DNA of 5,126 nucleotides from MKRK01 sp001896915 (lineage in GTDB: Bacteria > Bacillota > Clostridia > Oscillospirales > Acutalibacteraceae): the NCBI GenBank assembly GCA_937973935.1, contig CALJJF010000115.1, forward strand, positions 1-5,126. Reading direction: 5' to 3'. The notes beneath the pieces are model-generated. The model made no database searches. It saw only the letters and a list, made by a program, of their open reading frames with translations, and was not told the DNA's origin. Position 1 is the stretch's first letter. Every line of letters starts with the position of its first letter. Shown in pieces: positions 1 through 5,126 of the stretch. Both the position numbers and the translations under genes were made by a program.

Positions 1-2829
1 CTCAACGACAAAAACAGCTTTGCTGATGTAAAATCCCAAATTGACAGCATTTTTGTCAATTTAAAACGTTATGCCATCAACACAGTTATCGTGCCCGTCA
101 ATGCAGGGGAGAAAACCATTTATACAAAGGGAACAAACCCGATATATCCCGACAATGACATATTGGATTATATCATCACAAAGTCAAGGGAAACCGGCAC
201 ATTTGTCTACGTAACCCTCAGCCTATCCCAAAACGGCACAGAGAAACTGGATATTTTAAAAGAATCCGACTTCCTGAAGTCTGTGGGAGCGGTCAAAACC
301 CTTTGCGGAAACTATTCCTTTGACGGTATTTTCTTCGACGATTACTATTATACCGGCAAAGGGGATTACAGCGATTACTCCCAAGACGGCGGCGGAGAAA
401 GCTTTTCTGACTTCAAAAAAGAAAAGGTGACCTCATTGCTGGTTAATGCAGTCTATGGGGCAAAAAGTGCGAAATCCAGCATGTATGCGGGTATCATTGC
501 CGACCCGGTGTGGAACATAAAAACAAATGATAAAAATGGTTTTGATACCAAAACAGATGTGTTTGAGTCCGATACCGATGGATTCGCAGATACCCTTTCT
601 TGGATTGATGGTAAATACATCAACAGTGTCATTCTAAAGGATTACAAAACCTTATCCGATAATAACCTGCCCTTTGACAAGATAGCCTCATGGTGGTCTT
701 CTGTGGTTAAGGACAAAAGCGTGGATTTGATTGTATCTCACGATACTGCCTTGAACAATACCGGCGGTGACACCAATCAGATTTATAAACAGGTTATGGC
801 GCTGAAAAACATCACAAACAACGGCAGTGTATTTTTTACGGTGGGGAATCTATTAAAGGACTCCACGGGAACCTACGAGGCCATTGCAAAATACTATCTT
901 GGTGACATCAAGGAGGATTATATTCTAAAGGAGCTTTCCATCACATCCCCCTCTAAGACCACCTTCACCACATCTGAAAAATCTTTTAGCATCGTAGGAG
1001 CATCGGATCCCAATTTCCCGTTGAAGCTCAACGGACAAAACGTAGCTAGAACGGAGTTTGGTTATTTTTCAATTCAAGTCAGCTTAAAACCAGGGGAAAA
1101 CACCTTTGCGCTGACTCATCAAGGGAAAACAGTGACGTATAAAGTCACCAATAAAACTGTTATCATAAAGGATGTAGCTCCTTCGGGTAATCAGAAACTG
1201 AATGGCGGCACAAAGATTATTATCAGTTCTGTTGCTCTGACCAATTCTACCGTAACCGCTCAAATCAACGGAACAACCATCAAGCTCAGTCCTCAGCTAC
1301 AGTATGAGGCAGAGAGCTCTCTTGCCAATAAAACGGATTATGTGTCCTACAGCGGCTCCTATACCTTGCCGGCAAGCACCACGAAAGAGGTTACGCTGAA
1401 ACCGATCGTGTTCACAGCAAAATATTCCGGGAAGACGGACAGCAAAACAGGCGGCAGCATTATCATAGCAGCAAAAACGGTCATCCCCACGACACCCGTC
1501 ACAAGCCCGACAACCACTACCAGCGCAACAGGGGATAACACAAACCCGACAAGCTCCACAACACCCACCACATCGGGTGCCGGTAACAATATACTGGATT
1601 ATTCCCATACGGTCACAGCGGGAAACAAGCTGATTGCCCAAGTATCCGTCTATGAAGCCGAAACCCTTTTGGGTGCCACACAGGACGATTATTCACGACC
1701 CACGAACAGCTATCTACCCAACGGTACTTTGGATTATGCACAAGAAGATGAAATCGTGGTGTTCAATAACGGCAGCACATATAAATACCGAAAGCTGAAT
1801 TATGGTCAGCGGGTGTATTCCTCCACCTCCGGGAAAGGTGATAACATCAAGCTGGTTCGAGGTACACTGCCGACAGAAAGCTCTGTCACCGCTTCGTCGG
1901 TGACGACTGATGTACGGTTCACATACATAACCGTAGACCCAAGATGGAAAGCACCCTTTACGGTGAATTTATACCCTCAAAAATATACCAATCCGTCCAC
2001 CACAGCAAGACCGGATTACAGCATTGCTTCCAGAACCTACACCTATGTGGACATTGAATTTGCCTATGCGGTTTCCGGGCAGGGTAAATTTGATTTGACC
2101 AATAATCCCCTTTTCTCCAAGGCTGAATGGGTCAAAGGCAACAAAGGGTATATTTTAAGATTGACCCTTAAAAAAGCAGGGGGGCTATATGGATATCATG
2201 CCGATTACAATTCCAAAGGACAGCTGGTTTTTTCCTTCCTTCGACCGGCAAAGATCACAACTGCCTCCAATCAATACGGCTATTCCTTATCAGGGATCAA
2301 GATTATGATTGATCCCGGTCACGGCGGCTCGGATCCCGGTGCGGTGGGAGCAAACAAAAACTATCCCGAAGCGGTTCTGAACATGACGCTGGCAAATACA
2401 ATCGCCAGCGAGCTGAAAGCCATTGGAGCCGACGTCACCTTGACCAGGACAGGGAATACCTTTCTGACCCTGCAAGAAAGGGTCAACAAGGCCCAAAGCA
2501 CCAAACCGGATATCTTTGTTTCCATTCACAGAAACTCTGCAACCGACACATCCGCCAACGGATATGAAAGCTATTATTACAACGAGTTTTCCTGGCTTCT
2601 GTCAAAGTCCGTATATGACAAAGCGTCTCTGAACTTCGGGAACAAACGAGGCTCAAAATATTATCCTTACTATGTGACCCGGTATACAAACTGTCCGTCC
2701 ATTCTGACCGAAAACGGCTTTGTCTCCAATGCGGCAGAGCTGCAAAATCTGATGAACAGTGATTTCAACAGCGCACAGGCGATATCTACGGTCAAAGGAA
2801 TTGTGGAATACTTCAAAGCGATCCAATAA
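1..2829 (+). CDS. Exported two-domain peptidoglycan hydrolase: GHL10-like region plus C-terminal N-acetylmuramoyl-L-alanine amidase (5' partial)
   Basis: The frame is open from base 1, so the true start and any signal peptide lie upstream; a GTG at 91 is internal. 942 residues are visible (window numbering). Residues 1 to about 307 resemble GHL10/DUF187 glycosyl-hydrolase-like proteins: the acidic, aromatic motif FDGIFFDDYYY at 107-117, and a later WWSSVVKD segment followed by a VDLIVSH strand. Residues about 315-385 look like a bacterial Ig/glucodextranase-B-type sandwich (LKLNG, PGENTF). More beta-rich sequence follows, then a Thr/Pro/Ser linker at about 493-530 and an unassigned beta-rich region at 531-765. 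Residues about 767-942 are Amidase_3, which cleaves the MurNAc-L-Ala bond. Expected zinc ligands H774 (DPGHGG), E790 (YPEA) and H843 (SIHRNS) and catalytic E904 (LTENGF) are all present, so the amidase should be active. Catalysis by the GHL10-like part is inference. The gene converges on mtaB with a 13-bp gap and a shared terminator. Confidence 0.9.
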   Translation, partial: LNDKNSFADVKSQIDSIFVNLKRYAINTVIVPVNAGEKTIYTKGTNPIYPDNDILDYIITKSRETGTFVYVTLSLSQNGTEKLDILKESDFLKSVGAVKTLCGNYSFDGIFFDDYYYTGKGDYSDYSQDGGGESFSDFKKEKVTSLLVNAVYGAKSAKSSMYAGIIADPVWNIKTNDKNGFDTKTDVFESDTDGFADTLSWIDGKYINSVILKDYKTLSDNNLPFDKIASWWSSVVKDKSVDLIVSHDTALNNTGGDTNQIYKQVMALKNITNNGSVFFTVGNLLKDSTGTYEAIAKYYLGDIKEDYILKELSITSPSKTTFTTSEKSFSIVGASDPNFPLKLNGQNVARTEFGYFSIQVSLKPGENTFALTHQGKTVTYKVTNKTVIIKDVAPSGNQKLNGGTKIIISSVALTNSTVTAQINGTTIKLSPQLQYEAESSLANKTDYVSYSGSYTLPASTTKEVTLKPIVFTAKYSGKTDSKTGGSIIIAAKTVIPTTPVTSPTTTTSATGDNTNPTSSTTPTTSGAGNNILDYSHTVTAGNKLIAQVSVYEAETLLGATQDDYSRPTNSYLPNGTLDYAQEDEIVVFNNGSTYKYRKLNYGQRVYSSTSGKGDNIKLVRGTLPTESSVTASSVTTDVRFTYITVDPRWKAPFTVNLYPQKYTNPSTTARPDYSIASRTYTYVDIEFAYAVSGQGKFDLTNNPLFSKAEWVKGNKGYILRLTLKKAGGLYGYHADYNSKGQLVFSFLRPAKITTASNQYGYSLSGIKIMIDPGHGGSDPGAVGANKNYPEAVLNMTLANTIASELKAIGADVTLTRTGNTFLTLQERVNKAQSTKPDIFVSIHRNSATDTSANGYESYYYNEFSWLLSKSVYDKASLNFGNKRGSKYYPYYVTRYTNCPSILTENGFVSNAAELQNLMNSDFNSAQAISTVKGIVEYFKAIQ

Positions 2830-2859
2830 AAAAAAGGCGGCGTCAGCCGTCTTTTTTTT
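2828..2859. terminator. Bidirectional Rho-independent terminator shared by the amidase gene and mtaB
   Basis: The stem pairs 2836-2841 (GGCGGC) with 2846-2851 (GCCGTC), six pairs including one G-U, around the loop GTCA. It is flanked by eight A on the left (2828-2835) and eight T on the right (2852-2859), which gives a U-tract in both directions and can extend the stem. It starts inside the TAA of the plus gene. It also overlaps the last codons of the minus gene, whose TGA (2845 to 2843) sits in the loop. Confidence 0.88.
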
Positions 2860-4132
2860 CTCCCGTTAAGCTATCACCGTCCACTGCCGTTACAAAAACA
2901 TTCACTATGCTTCCCGAAAGATTTGTGTCAGATTGTATTTTTACATGGGTGTAGTTGGGGGTATAGCCCTCAAATTGTCCTGGTTTCTTATTGTTCTCAA
3001 TGAGAACCGGATAGGTTTTGTGGAGCTGGTTTTTTAAAAAATCGGTTTTAGACCTGTTTGTCAGCTCAATCATTTCTTTGCTTCTTCGGTTTTTCACACT
3101 GTCCTGTACCTGGTTTTTGAAATCTGCCGCTTTGGTGCCGTTTCGTTTGGAATAGGGAAAAATATGAGCACGGGCAAACCCGACCTTTTTCACAAAACCA
3201 AGGGATTCATTAAAATCCTCTTCGGTTTCACCCGGGAAGCCGACCATAATATCGGTTGTTATCGAAGCATCCTTAAACTTTTCCCGAAGCTTCTGAACAA
3301 GAGTATCATAAAAAGCTGTGTCATAATGACGGTTCATATCACGAAGTGTTTTGTCACAGCCGGATTGCAAAGAAAGATGAAACTGAGGGCAAAGCTTATT
3401 CTCCGCAGCCATTCGCTCAATGATCGTATCATTCAGCTGGTCTGGCTCAATGGAACCCAATCGGACCCGCCGGATGCCATCCACCGAACAAGCGGTTTCC
3501 ACAGCGTCTGCGAGGGTATAACCCATATCGGTGCCATATGCCGACAGGTTAATCCCGATCAAAACGACTTCTTTGTAGCCCTTCAGTGAAAGCTCATTGA
3601 TCTCCGTAAATATTTCGGACAAAGGCTTTGAACGCACCCGTCCTCTGGCATAGGGAATGATGCAGTACGAACAGAAACGGTTACAGCCGTCTTCTATTTT
3701 CAAAAAAGCTTTGGTCCGGTCATCAAAGTTTGTAATCTTATTGTTGATTTTTTCTTTTTCGTGACTTTTTATTTGAATAATTTTGGTTTTGGTTCGTAAA
3801 AATTCATCAATCAACGAAACGATTTCATCATTGGACGCATTGGAAAGAATGATATCGGCGGTGTCCAGCAAAGCCGTTTCTGCGGGGAAAGCCTGTGGCA
3901 TGCAGCCGGTTAAAATCAATATGGAATGGGGCAGTTTTTTCCGAAGCTTACTCAGCAGCTGTCTTGTCTTACTGTCGGATTTTCCTGTAACGGAACAGGA
4001 ATTGACTATAAAAACGTCGGGCTGCATCTCTTCGCCAACGATTTGATAGCCGCTGGAAAGCAGCAGCTCTTTCATAATCTGCGTGTCATATTGATTGACC
4101 TTACAACCCAATGTGTGAAACCCTGCTGTCAT
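2843..4132 (-). CDS. mtaB: tRNA t6A37 methylthiotransferase MtaB (radical SAM)
   Basis: MtaB converts N6-threonylcarbamoyladenosine at position 37 of ANN-decoding tRNAs to ms2t6A, using two [4Fe-4S] clusters and S-adenosylmethionine in the cytoplasm. From the chosen start the protein has 429 residues, normal for the family. The N-terminal UPF0004 domain has its three cysteines: C10 (LGCKVNQYD), C46 (NSCSVT) and C77 (TGCMPQ). The radical-SAM CxxxCxxC is C150/C154/C157 (EDGCNRFCSYC). LSLQSGC and DIMVGFPGETEEDF motifs follow, and about the last 65 residues fit a TRAM tRNA-binding domain. GCKVNQ distinguishes MtaB from MiaB (GCQMN) and RimO (GCPKN). I chose ATG 4132 because homologues begin just before FHTLGCKVNQ and AAAGGA lies 10 nt upstream. 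An in-frame ATG at 4168 would add 12 residues but has no clear ribosome binding site. The gene has its own promoter and appears monocistronic here. Confidence 0.95.
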   Translation of the reverse strand: MTAGFHTLGCKVNQYDTQIMKELLLSSGYQIVGEEMQPDVFIVNSCSVTGKSDSKTRQLLSKLRKKLPHSILILTGCMPQAFPAETALLDTADIILSNASNDEIVSLIDEFLRTKTKIIQIKSHEKEKINNKITNFDDRTKAFLKIEDGCNRFCSYCIIPYARGRVRSKPLSEIFTEINELSLKGYKEVVLIGINLSAYGTDMGYTLADAVETACSVDGIRRVRLGSIEPDQLNDTIIERMAAENKLCPQFHLSLQSGCDKTLRDMNRHYDTAFYDTLVQKLREKFKDASITTDIMVGFPGETEEDFNESLGFVKKVGFARAHIFPYSKRNGTKAADFKNQVQDSVKNRRSKEMIELTNRSKTDFLKNQLHKTYPVLIENNKKPGQFEGYTPNYTHVKIQSDTNLSGSIVNVFVTAVDGDSLTGEKKDG

Positions 4133-4205
4133 ACTGTTTCTTTCCTTTGCTTTGATATATGAATTCATGTGTCATTTGGCACTGCCTGCCTGAATAAACA
4201 AGGAT

Positions 4206-4234
4206 ATTATATCGTATTAGCAAGAGAATATCAA
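4206..4234 (-). promoter_or_regulatory. Promoter of mtaB
   Basis: Read on the minus strand, TTGATA (4234 to 4229) and TATAAT (4211 to 4206) are separated by 17 nt: a near-consensus housekeeping promoter. The predicted start near 4199 gives a leader of about 67 nt to ATG 4132, or about 31 nt to the alternative ATG 4168. Inferred from sequence only. Confidence 0.75.
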
Positions 4235-4258
4235 ATCATTTGTTTCCTGATTTATAAA

Positions 4259-4286
4259 TTGACATCATAGAGAGTTATGTTATAAT
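4259..4286 (+). promoter_or_regulatory. Promoter of the comEA-like gene (perfect hexamers, extended -10)
   Basis: TTGACA (4259-4264) and TATAAT (4281-4286) both match consensus, with a 16-nt spacer and a TG one base before the -10 (4278-4279), an extended -10. The predicted start near 4293 leaves a leader of about 29 nt. The -35 box lies 24 bp from the -35 box of the divergent mtaB promoter. The match suggests strong constitutive transcription unless a repressor acts. Confidence 0.8.
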
Positions 4287-4308
4287 TATGTTCAGAAAAA
4301 GTCGGATT

Positions 4309-4315
4309 AGGGTGA
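4309..4315 (+). promoter_or_regulatory. Ribosome binding site of the comEA-like gene
   Basis: AGGGTGA ends 6 nt before ATG 4322 and matches the GGTGA part of the anti-Shine-Dalgarno complement. It fixes the start of the gene. Confidence 0.75.
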
Positions 4316-4321
4316 CTCTAC

Positions 4322-4711
4322 ATGGATACGAGAAAATATGAATTATATTTGGCAGCCGCCGCAATGATACTCATTGCAGCTATTGTTCTGTATGTTTCTG
4401 TATTCTCGCCGGCATTGACTCCCGTAAAGGTTATCAATTCTGCGGGTCTGGCAATACCTGCAAGCACTTCCGCTTTACCTCATACACAAAAGGGGACTGT
4501 AAAAAATCAGGATGTAAAAATTAATATTAACACGGCTTCAAAAGATGAACTGATATCCTTGCCCGGCATAGGGGAAGCTACCGCTAAAAAAATCATAGAA
4601 TACAGGAAAAAGTACGGTTTTTTCGCCAATACTGCAGATATTAAAAATGTCAGTGGCATTGGGGAAGCTAAATACGATGACATCAAAAACTATATCAAGG
4701 TGAGGAATTAA
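4322..4711 (+). CDS. Membrane-anchored helix-hairpin-helix protein, ComEA-like (short form)
   Basis: This 129-residue protein has a single N-terminal hydrophobic segment (residues about 8-28, AAAAMILIAAIVLYVSV) after a short charged start. It is probably anchored in the membrane with the C-terminus outside. A low-complexity linker (about 30-64) leads to the ComEA-type (HhH)2 domain: ININTASKDEL at 67-77, first hairpin LPGIG at 80-84, AKKIIEYRKKYGFF, and second hairpin VSGIG at 110-114. In ComEA this fold binds double-stranded DNA without sequence specificity during uptake in transformation. The SLBB domain of the longer Bacillus subtilis ComEA (about 205 residues) is missing. No comEB or comEC lies next to it in the window, so a role in DNA uptake is likely but unproven. 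The start is supported by a good ribosome binding site and a consensus promoter. No terminator follows directly; the first is at 4808. Confidence 0.85.
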   Translation: MDTRKYELYLAAAAMILIAAIVLYVSVFSPALTPVKVINSAGLAIPASTSALPHTQKGTVKNQDVKININTASKDELISLPGIGEATAKKIIEYRKKYGFFANTADIKNVSGIGEAKYDDIKNYIKVRN

Positions 4712-4731
4712 AGTTATTTGGCAATGAAAAG

Positions 4732-4760
4732 TTGACAGACAAACATTTATTTAGTATAAT
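4732..4760 (+). promoter_or_regulatory. Perfect consensus promoter downstream of the comEA-like gene
   Basis: TTGACA (4732-4737) and TATAAT (4755-4760) are separated by the ideal 17 nt, predicting a start near 4767. It faces the last gene, about 180 nt away, but a terminator intervenes after about 40 nt. The product is therefore either a very short RNA or an attenuated leader for the downstream gene. Confidence 0.8.
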
Positions 4761-4776
4761 AGATAAAAATGTTGTC
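4738..4776. repeat. Imperfect inverted repeat spanning the -10 box (possible operator)
   Basis: The left arm GACAAACATTTAT (4738-4750) matches the reverse complement of 4763-4776 (GACAACATTTTTAT), with one extra base in one arm and two in the other. The centre holds the -10 box. Position and symmetry would suit a repressor operator, but both arms are AT-rich, so chance is possible. Confidence 0.35.
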
Positions 4777-4807
4777 AAATAATTAACATATATTTCTATT
4801 ATAAAAT

Positions 4808-4827
4808 CCGCATCAGCGGTTTTTTTT
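4808..4827 (+). terminator. Rho-independent terminator or attenuator
   Basis: CCGC (4808-4811), loop ATCA, GCGG (4816-4819), then eight T (4820-4827). The GC stem is only 4 bp but is followed by a strong U-tract, and upstream A residues could add A-U pairs beyond a T-T mismatch. It can end transcripts of the comEA-like gene and those from the promoter at 4732-4760, the latter after about 60 nt. Confidence 0.65.
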
Positions 4828-4837
4828 AAGGGTGAAT

Positions 4838-4861
4838 GTTTGAAAATATTGTTTTTCAAAC
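4838..4861. repeat. Perfect 9-bp inverted repeat in the leader
   Basis: GTTTGAAAA (4838-4846) and TTTTCAAAC (4853-4861) are exact reverse complements around a 6-nt centre, TATTGT. No U-tract follows, so it is not a simple terminator. It could be an RNA hairpin just after the attenuator or a protein-binding palindrome. Confidence 0.55.
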
Positions 4862-4945
4862 GGACGTCAATGCCACATTATGCATAGAGAAAATGATATT
4901 GTGTGGACAGCGTCCCTGTTTCATCGCGAAAGGATTGGACATCAC

Positions 4946-5126
4946 ATGCATAGAGCACGTAAGTTAACTTCCATGCTTTTGTTAATACTGTGGGATTTTT
5001 TTTCTATTACAGCATCAACCTTTTTTGCTTTTAAGTTAAGGTTTTTTTATCAAACAGCGAACTATCCTGCAAAATCACCCTTCTTTTTTTATATTCCGCC
5101 TTTCCAAGCTGAGTTTCTGTTTAATT
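4946..5126 (+). CDS. Membrane protein N-terminus, possibly polysaccharide biosynthesis (3' partial)
   Basis: Sixty codons are visible from ATG 4946 and the frame stays open to the window edge. After a basic start (MHRARK) comes a hydrophobic helix of about 20 residues, LLLILWDFFSITASTFF, ending in AFKLRFFY. An Asp at the head of the first helix and a Leu-Arg-Phe at its end are typical of membrane-anchored polysaccharide proteins such as CapD/FlaA1-type nucleotide-sugar epimerase-dehydratases and WcaJ/WbaP-type phosphoglycosyl transferases. The visible part cannot separate these, and the assignment is tentative. AAAGGA at 4929-4934 lies 11 nt before the start. The frame is open back to 4844, with an in-frame ATG at 4880 that would add 22 residues but has no ribosome binding site. 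Another ATG at 4973 would shorten it. The codons are rich in TTT runs. Confidence 0.6.
   Translation, partial: MHRARKLTSMLLLILWDFFSITASTFFAFKLRFFYQTANYPAKSPFFFYIPPFQAEFLFN

Larger units (their letters stand above)
4712..4945 (+). other. AT-rich intergenic leader region between the comEA-like gene and the last gene
   Basis: About 235 bp without a convincing gene. In order it contains a consensus promoter (4732-4760), an imperfect palindrome centred near its -10 box (4738-4776), a short-stem terminator (4808-4827), an AGGGTGA ribosome-binding-like site (4829-4835), a perfect 9-bp inverted repeat (4838-4861), a small GGAC-AGC-GTCC hairpin (4905-4915) and the likely ribosome binding site of the next gene (AAAGGA, 4929-4934). 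Two tiny reading frames are possible: TTG 4840 to TAG 4887 (15 residues) and ATG 4836 to TAA 4967 (43 residues). Neither resembles a family I know. Confidence 0.6.

Noticed and set aside
91..93. GTG as the start of the amidase gene
   Set aside because: The frame is open to base 1, the upstream codons fit the same domain (VKSQIDSIFVNLKRYAINTVIV), and there is no ribosome binding site before the GTG.
1297..1641. Minus-strand open frames over the linker region (114 and 76 codons)
   Set aside because: They lie antisense to the repetitive Thr/Pro linker codons, give Cys/Gly/Val-rich sequence with no family resemblance, and have no ribosome binding site or promoter.
2290..2689. Minus-strand open frames opposite the amidase domain
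   Set aside because: They are opposite a strongly conserved catalytic domain and their own sequence shows no domain or motif.
2843..4132. MiaB or RimO instead of MtaB
   Set aside because: The N-terminal GCKVNQYD signature fits MtaB; MiaB has GCQMN and RimO has GCPKN.
3164..4162. Plus-strand open frames opposite mtaB
   Set aside because: mtaB carries all its cysteine and radical-SAM motifs on the minus strand; these frames are shadows without supporting signals.
4772..4802. A second promoter (TTGTCA ... TATTAT)
   Set aside because: The spacer is 19 nt and both boxes are off consensus in an AT-rich stretch; a perfect promoter lies just upstream.
4767..4827. A riboswitch in the short leader before the terminator
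   Set aside because: Only about 40 nt precede the terminator stem, and they are AT-rich with no aptamer consensus I recognise, including the small preQ1 class.

Overview
The window looks like the chromosome of a low- to mid-GC Gram-positive bacterium, most likely a clostridial Firmicute. The evidence is near-consensus sigma-A-type promoters (TTGACA/TATAAT), Shine-Dalgarno sites, a Clostridia-style exported N-acetylmuramoyl-L-alanine amidase, MtaB, and a small ComEA-like protein. I cannot name the species. I see no mobile element, tRNA, rRNA or CRISPR array.

Layout. (1) Positions 1-2829 (+) hold the 3' portion of a large surface or exported protein whose start lies upstream of the window. It begins with a glycosyl-hydrolase-like (GHL10/DUF187-like) region, continues through beta-rich modules and a Thr/Pro/Ser linker, and ends in a complete zinc amidase (Amidase_3) domain. 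(2) Only 13 bp away and convergent is mtaB (-), the radical-SAM tRNA methylthiotransferase. The two genes share one bidirectional terminator at 2828-2859, and the mtaB stop codon lies in its hairpin loop. (3) mtaB and a small membrane-anchored helix-hairpin-helix protein (ComEA-like, 4322-4711, +) diverge from about 190 bp carrying two back-to-back, near-perfect promoters. (4) After the comEA-like gene comes a gene-free, AT-rich stretch of about 235 bp. It has a perfect consensus promoter, a short-stem terminator about 40 nt past the predicted start site, and a 9-bp perfect inverted repeat. (5) The last gene (from about 4946, +) runs off the window. Its N-terminus is a hydrophobic segment ending in a Lys-Leu-Arg-Phe motif, resembling membrane-anchored polysaccharide-biosynthesis proteins.

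How it fits together. The first and last genes plausibly serve the cell envelope (peptidoglycan remodelling; surface polysaccharide). The comEA-like gene suggests DNA binding at the membrane or DNA uptake. mtaB is a translation-fidelity housekeeping gene and seems a neighbour only by position. The two most notable points are the amidase/GHL10-like fusion and the promoter-terminator leader in front of the presumed polysaccharide gene.
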